Source of the DNA: Pelagibius sp964472095
GTDB taxonomy: Bacteria > Pseudomonadota > Alphaproteobacteria > Kiloniellales > Kiloniellaceae
NCBI GenBank assembly: GCA_964472095.1
Contig: CAYYIV010000014.1
Location: forward strand, 1 to 64,000
Length of the DNA stretch: 64,000 bases
Reading direction: 5' to 3'
Positions 43,161 to 52,691 of the stretch are shown in pieces (positions within the stretch are counted from its first letter, which is position 1; each line of letters begins with the position of its first letter). The notes beneath the pieces are model-generated. The model was not told where the DNA came from, made no database searches, and was given only the letters and a program-made list of their open reading frames with translations. Position numbers and translations under genes: made by a program.

Positions 43161-43290
43161 GGGACGGCGGCTAGCTGATCCAAGTCACTTTGCATCGCAA
43201 ATTGAAGATGCCTGACCTGCCGCCCGACGCTCGGTCCAGCGGACCAGCACCGGTTTGGAGAGCGCTTGCGAACTCGGCGGGATCGGGCAG

Positions 43291-43698
43291 TTAGTCTGGG
43301 TCCTTGTCGTAGGTCTTCGTCCCTGGCGGCAGTTGGACCCAGGAATGTCTGCGGCAGTCATAGACCGAAACTTGAGGCGCAGGAAAGCTTGGGTCGGCGA
43401 AGGCGCCCACGGCGACACCCACAGACGATTGTTCGTGACCTTCTTCGGTGTGGAACACGGTTGTCCCGCAGACAGGGCAGAAACGGAACTTGAACCTGGC
43501 TCCTTGGTCGCCCACGCGAACGTACTCGGTTGCGGTGCCAGAAACCTTATAGGGTGCGGCGAAGCTGGCCAGCGCTGCAAAGACACTGCCCGTCCGACGC
43601 TGACAGGCGAGGCAGTGGCAAACGCCGACTCCGCGTGGTTCGCCCTGAACTTCGATACGCAACTGGCCGCAGGTACAAGAGGCTGTTTGAGAACGCAT
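43291..43698 (-). CDS. GFA-family (formaldehyde-activating enzyme-like) zinc protein
   Basis: 135 residues from ATG 43698 with GAGGTG upstream. Zinc-binding cysteines of the GFA fold are all present: CTCG near the N-terminus, CHCLACQRRTGS and FCPVCGT. Family members include a glutathione-dependent formaldehyde-activating protein, but most are uncharacterised; substrate unknown. It stands alone within a patch of gene fragments. Confidence 0.88.
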   Translation of the reverse strand: MRSQTASCTCGQLRIEVQGEPRGVGVCHCLACQRRTGSVFAALASFAAPYKVSGTATEYVRVGDQGARFKFRFCPVCGTTVFHTEEGHEQSSVGVAVGAFADPSFPAPQVSVYDCRRHSWVQLPPGTKTYDKDPD

Positions 43699-43894
43699 TG
43701 AGCACCTCGTGGGACGTTGTCCTTTCCTGTCTTGATCACTGAGAACAAATAGACGCCCCGCGTCAAGACCACTGAAGTGTGGGAAGCAGCAGTCACCAGT
43801 GCCATCTCGAGCGGACCGTCGACGCAATTCCCGCAGGGAGCGGGAGTGACTGCCTTGTCGAAGCGGCCGGCCTTCACTGCCCAGCAGCCGCCGT

Positions 43895-43970
43895 CTAACC
43901 CCGTGCGCTGATCTGCGCCAAGGCCTCCGGCGTGTCGATGTCGAGCAGTACTGCGTCGTCCGGTGCGAGT
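43895..43970 (-). pseudogene. Duplicated 3' end of the MocA-like gene
   Basis: Minus-strand PDDAVLLDIDTPEALAQ and stop at 43895-43897 repeats the C-terminus of the molybdopterin-binding/NTP-transferase gene that ends at 45026 (DDDAVLLDIDTPEALEALG). DNA identity is evident over about 50 bp. It abuts hydrolase tail copy 3 on the opposite strand. Confidence 0.75.
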
Positions 43971-44068
43971 TTCAGCAGGCGACCCGACACGTCGAGGCGC
44001 TGCACACCGATGTGGTGAACTATCCGGGGGCTGTTGACGACGTGCTGGCGCCAATTCGAGACAGGTGA
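43958..44068 (+). pseudogene. Duplicated 3' end of the alpha/beta hydrolase gene (copy 3)
   Basis: The plus strand reads FQQATRHVEALHTDVVNYPG then AVDDVLAPIRDR and stop, more diverged than copy 2 but clearly the same 3' end including the catalytic-His motif. It is joined head-on to the duplicated MocA-like tail, giving a chimera of two gene ends. Confidence 0.7.
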
Positions 44069-44123
44069 ACGGACCGCAAGCCGCGCGCCGAATTGCCGCT
44101 TGCAAGCTTCTCGTTCCTGCCGA

Positions 44124-45008
44124 TCACACCGGATCGTACGACAAGCTCCAGGCTGGCGTGGACAGCCAGCATCTCCCGGGGTCGGCCGGACGCTGCCAGA
44201 CAAGGCTGCGCACGAATTCTGCAGCAGAACTTGTAAATGCGTCCTTTAGCTTTTCGGTTTCGCCGTGAGTATCGCCGCCGGCGCGGCCTTCGGCGTGGAT
44301 GAAGCTGGCGCCGCAGATATGCGCCGCGCTGAAGCCTGAAACTTCGCGCCGAAAGAGGAAGACGGCGCCCTGTTGCGAGTATCGGGGGCCACCGGGCCGC
44401 TTCGGAAGCCCCGGCACACCAAGAGGCAGGATCAGGCGGCCGCCCGGGGCGAGGCCCTCGATCCAGCGCTCCTGCGGGGCCGTCACCGCGAAGTTCACAT
44501 AGAGGCAGTCGACTTCCTCGCGGGGCCAGTGGGCGGCATCATCGACGATCACCTCGACATTGGGGTATTTGCGCAGGGCGGCTTGCGCCCTGCCTGCCAG
44601 AGTCTCATCGTACTCGATGGCGAGGACCCGGCCCTGCGGCCCCACGATTTGTGCGAGAAGGGCGGAGTAGTACCCAGTCCCCGCGCCGATGTGCGCCACG
44701 CGCTGGCCCGCCTGCGGAGCGAGCGTAGTCAGCAGGCGCGCGTGCAGCGAAGGACTGCCGTTGTTCGCGCCGCGAGAGGAGGACAACACGAAGAGCACAT
44801 CCTGGTAGGCATAGACCGGGTCGTTCGACGGCAGCGTTGCGGTAGCCCCGGTGATATCGGCGATGATCCAGGGGTCGTCACCGAGAAAATCCTCCCGTCG
44901 TACGCTGCAAAGGGCACGCTCAAGAGTCTCGTTGCCGGCAACACCTGCGCGCGCGAGGATCTGCTTCGCAAAGGCCCGTCGAACGACGGCCAGTTCCTTT
45001 TCGGTCAT
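44124..45008 (-). CDS. Protein-L-isoaspartate O-methyltransferase-like protein
   Basis: 294 residues. Motif I of the PCMT family is present (QRVAHIGAGTGYYSALLAQIVG, about 100-121) with motif II DDAAHW and post-motif YVNFAVTAPQERW. N-terminal MTEKELAVVRRAFAKQILARAGV and VRREDFLGDD match PCMT-like methyltransferases. The C-terminal 70 residues differ from classical Pcm (about 210 residues), so the substrate may not be isoaspartyl protein. The stop falls in a region of duplicated gene ends. Confidence 0.82.
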   Translation of the reverse strand: MTEKELAVVRRAFAKQILARAGVAGNETLERALCSVRREDFLGDDPWIIADITGATATLPSNDPVYAYQDVLFVLSSSRGANNGSPSLHARLLTTLAPQAGQRVAHIGAGTGYYSALLAQIVGPQGRVLAIEYDETLAGRAQAALRKYPNVEVIVDDAAHWPREEVDCLYVNFAVTAPQERWIEGLAPGGRLILPLGVPGLPKRPGGPRYSQQGAVFLFRREVSGFSAAHICGASFIHAEGRAGGDTHGETEKLKDAFTSSAAEFVRSLVWQRPADPGRCWLSTPAWSLSYDPV

Positions 45009-45025
45009 TGTGTCATGGGTCCGCT

Positions 45026-46653
<1,628 letters not shown>

Positions 46654-46657
<4 letters not shown>

Positions 46658-47397
46658 CCGACCATCTCCTTGGGCGCGGCCTCTGGCTGGGCTTGGCGCA
46701 CCAGCGGCGGCACCCGGTGCAGCACCTGGGTGATTTCGGCCATGATGGAGATGGCGATCTCGGCCGGGCTCTTGGCGCCGATGGCGAGTCCGATCGGCGC
46801 GTGGATGCGCGCCAGGGCGTCGTCGCCGAGGCCGGCTTCACGCAGCCGCTCGAGGCGCTTGGCGTGGGTCTTGCGGCTGCCCAGCGCGCCGACGTAGAAG
46901 GCCGGCGAGGCGAGCACGACGCCGAGCGCCGGGTCGTCCAGCTTGGGGTCGTGGGTCAGCACCACCACGGCGCTGCGGTGGTCGGGTGTCAGCGCGGCCA
47001 TCGCCGTGTCCGGCCAGTCGTCGACCAGGCGCACCGAGGGGAAGCGCTCCGCGCTCGCCCAGGCCTTGCGCGGGTCGATCACGACGACTTCGTAGCCGGC
47101 GAGCTGCGCAAGGGGCACCAGGGCCTGGGAGATGTGCACGGCGCCGACGACGAGCAGGCGCAGCGGCGGATTGTAGACGTGGACGAAGAGGCCGGAGTCC
47201 TCGGGCAGGGGGCCGCTGCGGTCGGCTGCCAGGGCCTCCGCCACCGCCGCCTGCTGTGCCGGGGTCAGCGGCAGGTCGCCCAGGCTGCGACCCTCCACCA
47301 GCAGAAGCTGCCGCCCATCGGTCAGCTGGGTGACCAGCGCCGCCGGGCGCTTCTCGGCCCGCGCTTGCTGCAGCCTGTCGAGGATCTCGCGCTTCAT
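46654..47397 (-). CDS. XdhC-family protein, Rossmann-domain half (CoxI/CoxF-like)
   Basis: 247 residues. The C-terminal XdhC Rossmann domain is clear (LLVVGAVHISQALVPLAQLAGYEVVVIDPRKAW, AVVVLTHDPKLDDPAL, YVGALGSRKTHAKRLERL). The protein inserts sulphurated molybdenum cofactor into xanthine-dehydrogenase-type apoenzymes. It overlaps both neighbours by 4 bp, showing tight translational coupling. Confidence 0.9.
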
Positions 47398-47750
47398 TCG
47401 ACGCGCTCGACGAAGACCTTCACGGTGCCGCCGCAGGCCAGGCCCACCTCCCAGGCCTGCTCGTCGGAGACGCCGAATTCGAGCAGCTTGGGCGGGGCGT
47501 CCGCCATGATGGCCTGGGCCTCGTGCACCACGGCGCCCTCGATGCAGCCGCCGGAGACCGATCCCTGCAGGCGCAGGCGGTCGTCGACGATGAGCTGGCT
47601 GCCGACCGGACGCGGCGAGGAACCCCAGGTCTGCACCACAGTGGCCAGGGCCACCTTGTGGCCCTCGTCGCGCCAGCGTGCTGCCTCGGCCAGCAGGTCT
47701 TCGGGCTGCCCCGCTGTCGGCGTGCCGGTCGCTAGCTTGCCTTCTGCCAT
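47394..47750 (-). CDS. XdhC-family protein, N-terminal-domain type
   Basis: 118 residues consisting only of the XdhC N-terminal (CoxI) domain: VALATVVQTWGSSPRPVGSQLIV and GSVSGGCIEGAVVHEAQ. The separate Rossmann half is encoded immediately downstream, so the two may act as a split XdhC. It overlaps coxE by 19 bp. Confidence 0.9.
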   Translation of the reverse strand: MAEGKLATGTPTAGQPEDLLAEAARWRDEGHKVALATVVQTWGSSPRPVGSQLIVDDRLRLQGSVSGGCIEGAVVHEAQAIMADAPPKLLEFGVSDEQAWEVGLACGGTVKVFVERVE

Positions 47751-48985
47751 TGACTCATTCCCTCCTGGCGCCGGGCCGCCGGGCGGCTGAGGACCGCCGC
47801 CAGTTCGCCCAGGCTCTGCAGATTGTGCACCGTCCTGAAGTCGTCCACATGGGGGACCAGGGCTTTCGCTCCCAATGATTTTGGCTGGTAGCCCTCGTAG
47901 CGCAAGAGCGGGTTCAGCCAGATCAGCCGGCGGCAGGACTTGTGCAGGCGTTCGACCTCGGCCTCCAGCCCCTCGGCATTGTCGCGGTCGAGGCCGTCGG
48001 AAATCAGCAGCACCACCGCGCCCTGACCCAGCACGCGGCGCGCCCAGGTGACGTTGAAGTCACGCAGGCAGGCGCCGATGCGGGTGCCGCCGGACCAGTC
48101 GACGACGCTTTCGGCGACCTTCTCCACCGCGACATCGACGTCCTTCTGGCGCAGGTGTCGGGTGATGTTGGTCAGGCGCGTTCCGAATACGAAGGTATGC
48201 ACACGGTCGCGGTCGTTGGTGACCGCATGCATGAAGTGCAGCAGCATGCGGGAGTAGCGGCTCATGGAGCCCGAGATGTCGCAGAGCACCACCAGCGGCG
48301 GATGGCGCCGCCGCGGCATTTTCCAGCGCAGGGGAATGGTGTCGCCGCCCTGGCGCAGCGCCGCGCGCAGGGTGGCGCGCAGGTCGGCCCTGCGGCCGCC
48401 GCCGGGCCGGTAACGTCGCGTCGGCACCTCCATGATCGGCAGCCGCATGGCCTGGATCGCCTGCCGCGCCTCGGCCAGCTCGGCGGCCGACATCTTCTCG
48501 AAGTCGATGCCCTGCAGGATTTCCTGGCTGGAGAAGGTGAGGGCGGCGTCGATCTCCTGCTTCTCCTCCTCGACGTCGGGCTCGCGGTCCCGGCCCTCCT
48601 TCGGGCGCAGCGCGTCGCTCAGCCGCCGGCTCAGTTCCTCGGCATCCTCCGGCCGCTGGCCGGCCAGGGGCGTTATGTCCGGCAGCAGCAAGGCCATCAT
48701 GCGTTGCAGGATTTCCGGGTTGCGCCAGAACACGTGGAAGGCCTGGTCGAAGATCTCCTGCTGGTCGCGCCGGTTCACGAAGACGGCGTGCAGGGTCCAG
48801 TAGAAGTCGTCGCGCCGGCCGAGCCCCACCGCCTCGACCGCCTTGAGGGCGTCCAGCACCTTGCCGGGGCCGACCGGCAGGCCGGCGGCGCGCAGGGTGC
48901 GGGCGAAGTAGAGGATGTTCTCTGCCATGCGGCCCCCTTCGGGGGTCGGTCCGCCGCGGCGCAGGGTCTCGTCGGGCTCGGTCAT
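47732..48985 (-). CDS. coxE: VWA domain protein CoxE
   Basis: 417 residues. The N-terminal DUF/CoxE region (FARTLRAAGLPVGPGKVLDALKAVEAVGLGRRDDFYWTLHAVFVNRRDQQEIFDQAF) leads to a C-terminal VWA domain with MIDAS motif CDISGSMSRYSRM and SDGLDRDNAEGL. CoxE works with the AAA ATPase CoxD in copper/sulphur maturation of the CO-dehydrogenase active site in Oligotropha. Here coxD is 3.7 kb upstream rather than adjacent. Confidence 0.9.
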   Translation of the reverse strand: MTEPDETLRRGGPTPEGGRMAENILYFARTLRAAGLPVGPGKVLDALKAVEAVGLGRRDDFYWTLHAVFVNRRDQQEIFDQAFHVFWRNPEILQRMMALLLPDITPLAGQRPEDAEELSRRLSDALRPKEGRDREPDVEEEKQEIDAALTFSSQEILQGIDFEKMSAAELAEARQAIQAMRLPIMEVPTRRYRPGGGRRADLRATLRAALRQGGDTIPLRWKMPRRRHPPLVVLCDISGSMSRYSRMLLHFMHAVTNDRDRVHTFVFGTRLTNITRHLRQKDVDVAVEKVAESVVDWSGGTRIGACLRDFNVTWARRVLGQGAVVLLISDGLDRDNAEGLEAEVERLHKSCRRLIWLNPLLRYEGYQPKSLGAKALVPHVDDFRTVHNLQSLGELAAVLSRPAARRQEGMSQWQKAS

Positions 48986-49046
48986 GGCGGCGATCTTAGC
49001 GCAGCCTGACGGGCCGCACTATTGATAAGATTAACTCATCCATAGA

Positions 49047-49103
49047 ATGAGAAACCGTCGTTTGTCGCAGCGGCAAGCAGCAAGTACATCAGGGGTCAGA
49101 GAC
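49047..49103 (+). repeat. Conserved leader 1 upstream of the small membrane-protein triplet
   Basis: Begins ATGAG, carries GTCGTTTGTC from position 11 and ACATC at position 40, exactly as in the leaders at 49431 and 49975. It ends about 40 bp before the first paralogue. The frame would encode MRNRRLSQRQAASTSGVRD. Confidence 0.55.
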
Positions 49104-49140
49104 GATTGGCGGCCCTGCCGCCTCATGAGGAGAATTCATC

Positions 49141-49413
49141 ATGGCCACACCGACCTGCCACCCTCTCGGAGCCCACGACAGCCTCAGCCGCGACCACCTG
49201 CTGCATGTCGCCGACGCCGGCGGCGGGCTCGCCGCGAAGATCGCCATTGGAGCGCTGCTCGGCCTCCTGCTGGCGATCGCCGGTAGCCTGGACCCGAAGA
49301 GTCAGGAGAGCGTCGACCGCCGCGCGCTGACCGGCGCGCCGACCGGGATCGTCGCGATCCCGCAAAGCCCCTGGGGCGGGGCGCCGGGCGGGGAAGATCA
49401 GCTTTCGCATTAG
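49141..49413 (+). CDS. Small membrane protein, paralogue 1 of 3
   Basis: 90 residues with GAGGAG upstream. A short polar N-terminus with GAHDSLSRDHL is followed by one membrane helix (KIAIGALLGLLLAIAGSL, about 35-52) and a disordered Pro/Gly-rich tail. The same layout recurs in two genes downstream (49543, 50092), so it is a local gene family. Family unknown to me; the orientation (polar N-terminus, single helix) suggests an inner-membrane peptide. Confidence 0.6.
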   Translation: MATPTCHPLGAHDSLSRDHLLHVADAGGGLAAKIAIGALLGLLLAIAGSLDPKSQESVDRRALTGAPTGIVAIPQSPWGGAPGGEDQLSH

Positions 49414-49430
49414 TCCGGCTAATCCGGGTG

Positions 49431-49487
49431 ATGAGGAGATGTCGTTTGTCCCCTCTGGCCGGCAGGCGCACATCTGGGGCCAGGAGA
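49431..49487 (+). repeat. Conserved leader 2
   Basis: ATGAGGAGATGTCGTTTGTC (49431-49450) is identical in its first 20 bases to leader 3 at 49975, with ACATCTGGGG at the same offset as in leader 1. Coding potential MRRCRLSPLAGRRTSGARR, out of frame with the gene that follows. Confidence 0.6.
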
Positions 49488-49542
49488 AGGTCGCGGCCGC
49501 GGGCGCAAGCCGACCGGGCCGTGCGATGGATAAAGGGATCTA

Positions 49543-49830
49543 GTGATGGTCACATCGAATGGGATTCCCCTCGACTCGCGCGACGGCCAGCATCGGGAGA
49601 ACCTTCGCCGCGATGGCCTGACGCCGATGGCCGGCAACGACGACCGCGGCGCGGTGGGCCGGATCGCCTTGGCCTTGCTGGCTGTATTCGGTCTCGCGGT
49701 GCTCGGCAGCCTGCCGCCTGCGAAGGAGGAAAGCGGACGCCGGATCGAGCGCCTCGCGGTGGCCGGCAGTGTTCCGGCACCGGAAATCTTTCTGAACCCG
49801 GGACCGGTGACGGGCGGTTCGGGCAACTAG
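49543..49830 (+). CDS. Small membrane protein, paralogue 2 of 3
   Basis: 95 residues (ATG 49543 or 49546). N-terminal DSRDGQHRENLRRDGL parallels DSLSRDHL and DSLRRDAL in the other two. One membrane helix (GRIALALLAVFGLAVLGSLPP, about 39-59) and a C-terminal RRIERLAVAGSVPAPE tail matching RRALTGAP and ARISAPGSAPAP. Function unknown. Confidence 0.6.
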   Translation: MMVTSNGIPLDSRDGQHRENLRRDGLTPMAGNDDRGAVGRIALALLAVFGLAVLGSLPPAKEESGRRIERLAVAGSVPAPEIFLNPGPVTGGSGN

Positions 49831-49952
49831 AGCCGGTCCGGGTCGGCCCGGCTCGCTGGCGCAACCTGCCAGTCTGCTGACGATATTCAGGCGGGCGGCC
49901 TCGCTGCCCCGGATCCTGGCAGTGTCGTCCTGATCCTTCGGCAGAATTCTAT

Positions 49953-49967
49953 ATTAGGATTCCTAAT
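49953..49967. promoter_or_regulatory. Palindromic site before leader 3
   Basis: ATTAGGA-T-TCCTAAT is a perfect 7-bp inverted repeat in an AT-rich patch just upstream of leader 3, possibly an operator. No matching site was noticed before leaders 1 and 2. Confidence 0.35.
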
Positions 49968-49974
49968 GCAAACG

Positions 49975-50031
49975 ATGAGGAGATGTCGTTTGTCCTGTGC
50001 CGCCGGAAGGGGCACATCTATCGGCAAGAGA
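49975..50031 (+). repeat. Conserved leader 3
   Basis: Same 20-base start as leader 2 and ACATC at the same offset. Coding potential MRRCRLSCAAGRGTSIGKR; here the frame is continuous with the third paralogue, so an N-terminally extended protein from 49975 is conceivable. Confidence 0.6.
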
Positions 50032-50091
50032 TGGATGGAATGCCCGTGGCCACTGCGTCAAGGGCCGGATATTCGAATAAGGAGAAGTCGC

Positions 50092-50358
50092 ATGTCGACA
50101 TCGAACTGCCCCTCATTGGGCCCCTCGGACAGCCTGCGGCGGGATGCCCTGGTTCCCTTTGCCCGCAGCGGCAACGGTCTTGCCCTTCGCATTGCCGTCG
50201 CGGCGCTCGCCGGCCTTGCCCTTGCCGTCCTGGCCAGCCTGCCGGCAGGCGAAGGCACCAGCCTGACGCATGACGCGCGCATCTCGGCGCCGGGCAGCGC
50301 GCCGGCACCGGCGACCGAGTTCGACGGACATGGTAAGTGGGGCGGCTACGCCCGGTGA
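50092..50358 (+). CDS. Small membrane protein, paralogue 3 of 3
   Basis: 88 residues from ATG 50092, preceded by AAGGAGAAGTCGC, an excellent ribosome binding site that argues against the longer in-frame form. LGPSDSLRRDALVPFARSG, a membrane helix (ALRIAVAALAGLALAVLASLP, about 30-50) and the tail ARISAPGSAPAPATEF match paralogues 1 and 2. Function unknown. Confidence 0.6.
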   Translation: MSTSNCPSLGPSDSLRRDALVPFARSGNGLALRIAVAALAGLALAVLASLPAGEGTSLTHDARISAPGSAPAPATEFDGHGKWGGYAR

Positions 50359-50382
50359 TCCGGGTAGCCCATAGACGGCGGC

Positions 50383-50415
50383 GACGCCGGCAGCCGCTTC
50401 CCGGTTGCCGGCGTC
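50383..50415. terminator. Hairpin between convergent genes
   Basis: GACGCCGGCA (50383-50392) pairs with TGCCGGCGTC (50406-50415), extended by CCG/CGG inside. It lies between the ends of paralogue 3 and the symporter gene; the T-tract is weak. Confidence 0.5.
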
Positions 50416-50436
50416 TCTCATTGCGGGTCTTGCATC

Positions 50437-51981
50437 CTATTCGGCGGGCGTCCCGACGTAGCGGCGGATCTCGCCGCTCTTCAGCCGCGACCAGTAGGAG
50501 CTGAGCTCGCGCTTCACCACCGGGAAGAGGATGTAGAGGCCGATGATGTTGGCGATCGACATGGCGAAGATCGCCGAGTCCGAGAAGTCGACCACGGGGC
50601 CGAGGTTCATCGAGGCGCCGATCACCACGAAGATGCAGAAGATCAGTTTGAACAGCAGGTCCATGGTGCGGTTCTCCCCGAACAGGTAGGTCCAGCACTT
50701 CGCCCCGTAGTAGGACCACGACAGCATGGTCGAGAAGGCGAAGAGGATGACCGCGAGGGCCAGCACGTAGGGGAACCAGGAGAACGCGCTCTCGAAGGCG
50801 AGGGAGGTCAGCTCGACGCCGCTCATGCCGCCACCGGCCGTGTAGGTTCCGGTGATCACGATCACCAGTGCCGTCATGGTGCAGATGACGATGGTGTCGA
50901 TGAAGGGCTCGTGCAGGGCGACCAGGCCTTCGGTCACCGGCTCCTTGGTCCTGACGGCGGAGTGGGCGATGGAGGCCGAGCCGATCCCGGCTTCGTTGGA
51001 GAAGGCGGCACGCCGGAAGCCCTGGATCAGCGCGCCGACAAAGCCGCCGGCAACGCCCTCGGGGCTGAAGGCGCCGCCGATGATGGCGCCGAAGGCCGCC
51101 GGCACCTGGTCGTAGTTCACGACGATGATCACCAGGGCAGCGGTGCAGTAGACGAGCGCCATGAAGGGCACGATCTTCTCGGTGACCTTGGCGATCGAGC
51201 GGATGCCGCCGATGATGACGGAGCCGACCAGGACGGCGATGATCAAGCCGAACAGCCAGCCCTTGTCGGCCATGAAGCTGGCCTCGCCGCCGGTGACGTT
51301 GACGAACTGCTGGAACGACTGGTTGGCCTGGAACATGTTGCCGCCGCCGAGCGACCCGGCGATACAGCAGACGGCAAAGAAGACCGCGAGAAACTTGCCG
51401 AGGCCGGGCATGTTCTTTTCCGCGAGGCCCTTGCTCAGGTAGTACATCGGGCCGCCTGAGACGGTGCCGTCCGCGTATTCGTTGCGGTATTTGACGCCCA
51501 GGGTGCACTCCGCGAACTTCAACGACATGCCGAGGAAGCCGGCAAGGATCATCCAGAAGGTCGCGCCGGGTCCGCCGATCGAAACCGCGATGGCGACGCC
51601 GGCGATGTTGCCGAGGCCGACGGTGCCCGAGAGCGCTGTTGCCAGCGCCTGGAAGTGCGACACCTCGCCGGCGTCCTTGGGGTCGGCATAGTGGCCCTTC
51701 ACCAGGTCTATGGCGTGGCCGAACGCCCGCACCGAGATGAAGTTGAAGTAGACCGTGGCGAAGGCCGCGGCGGCGATCAGCCAGACCACGATGATCGGCA
51801 GGCCGACATCGTCGGTTACGGGCAGGGAATAGAAGATGACGGCGGCGATCACATCGGTCACCGGCGCGATGGCTTCATTGATGCGTTCATCCAGTCCCAT
51901 CGGCGCGGGGGCGGCGTCCTGTGCCAGACAGGCGGGGGCCCAGAGCGTGGCGGCGAGGAAGGCTGTTACCAGGGTTCGCAT
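50437..51981 (-). CDS. Sodium:alanine/glycine symporter (AGCS family)
   Basis: 514 residues from ATG 51981 (GTGAGGC upstream). An apparent cleavable signal (VTAFLAATLWAPACLAQ) is followed by about 10-11 membrane segments and AGCS signatures: ALSGTVGLGNIAGVAIAVSIGGPGATFWM, GGPMYYLSKGL and SNEAGIGSASIAHSAV. It imports alanine or glycine with sodium across the inner membrane. The universal stress gene lies 106 bp upstream in the same direction. Confidence 0.93.
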   Translation of the reverse strand: MRTLVTAFLAATLWAPACLAQDAAPAPMGLDERINEAIAPVTDVIAAVIFYSLPVTDDVGLPIIVVWLIAAAAFATVYFNFISVRAFGHAIDLVKGHYADPKDAGEVSHFQALATALSGTVGLGNIAGVAIAVSIGGPGATFWMILAGFLGMSLKFAECTLGVKYRNEYADGTVSGGPMYYLSKGLAEKNMPGLGKFLAVFFAVCCIAGSLGGGNMFQANQSFQQFVNVTGGEASFMADKGWLFGLIIAVLVGSVIIGGIRSIAKVTEKIVPFMALVYCTAALVIIVVNYDQVPAAFGAIIGGAFSPEGVAGGFVGALIQGFRRAAFSNEAGIGSASIAHSAVRTKEPVTEGLVALHEPFIDTIVICTMTALVIVITGTYTAGGGMSGVELTSLAFESAFSWFPYVLALAVILFAFSTMLSWSYYGAKCWTYLFGENRTMDLLFKLIFCIFVVIGASMNLGPVVDFSDSAIFAMSIANIIGLYILFPVVKRELSSYWSRLKSGEIRRYVGTPAE

Positions 51982-52087
51982 GGAAGCCTCACTTTTGATT
52001 TTTCTCGAGCCGCGCTCCGGGACGCGGCCTAAGGAGCGGATCCGCAGCCGCTGCTGTCGCGGAACGGCAGCGCGGTCAGGTGCGTGA

Positions 52088-52522
52088 TCATGGAATGACC
52101 GTGACGGGAACCGGCGAGACCTGGACCAGGCTGCTGGCGACGCTGCCGAACAGCAGGGCCTGGAACTTTGACAGCCCGCGCCGGCCGATGAAGATCTGGC
52201 TGGCCCTTTCTTCGCCGGCGATCCGACTGAGCACCTCGACGGCATGGCCGTGGCGCACGGCGCCCTCCGCACTCACGCCCTCGCTCTTCAGCGCGGCGAC
52301 CAGCGGCTTGACGACTTCGTTCTCGGCGCGCGCGATTTCCTCTTCACGCCGCTTGTGACGAACTTCGTTTTCCTGCGCTGTGTTGAAGGTGTAGGGCGAC
52401 CATTCGATGACGTAGGCCACGATCAGGCGGGCGCCGGTCTCTTTGGCACGCGCAGCCGCAAACTGCGCTGCACGCTGTCCCCCCTCGCTGCCGTCGACGC
52501 CGACAAGCAAAGTATCAGTCAT
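52088..52522 (-). CDS. Universal stress protein (UspA family)
   Basis: 144 residues from ATG 52522. The N-terminal strand LLVGVDGSEGGQRAAQFAAARA and the C-terminal ATP-binding motif GRRGLSKFQALLFGSVA (G-x2-G-x9-G-S) are complete, so it belongs to the nucleotide-binding USP class. Role in stress tolerance is general; no specific partner is shown. Confidence 0.92.
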   Translation of the reverse strand: MTDTLLVGVDGSEGGQRAAQFAAARAKETGARLIVAYVIEWSPYTFNTAQENEVRHKRREEEIARAENEVVKPLVAALKSEGVSAEGAVRHGHAVEVLSRIAGEERASQIFIGRRGLSKFQALLFGSVASSLVQVSPVPVTVIP

Positions 52523-52691
52523 GGACCCTGCCTTCGCCGCGGCGGCGATGCCCCACAGCCGCAAGCGAATCTTTGTAGTTATTGTTTGTACCCGGAACGA
52601 TTGCACGATTTTTCGGCGAACGCCAGGATTTCAGTCCAGGGTGCCGGTGCAATCTTTGCGACATTGCGATCGGCCGGGTCGGCCTCGCGGG

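Noticed and set aside
49966..50358. Third small membrane protein as a 130-residue extended form
   Set aside because: The frame includes leader 3, but the ATG at 50092 has a near-perfect ribosome binding site and matches the length of the other two paralogues.
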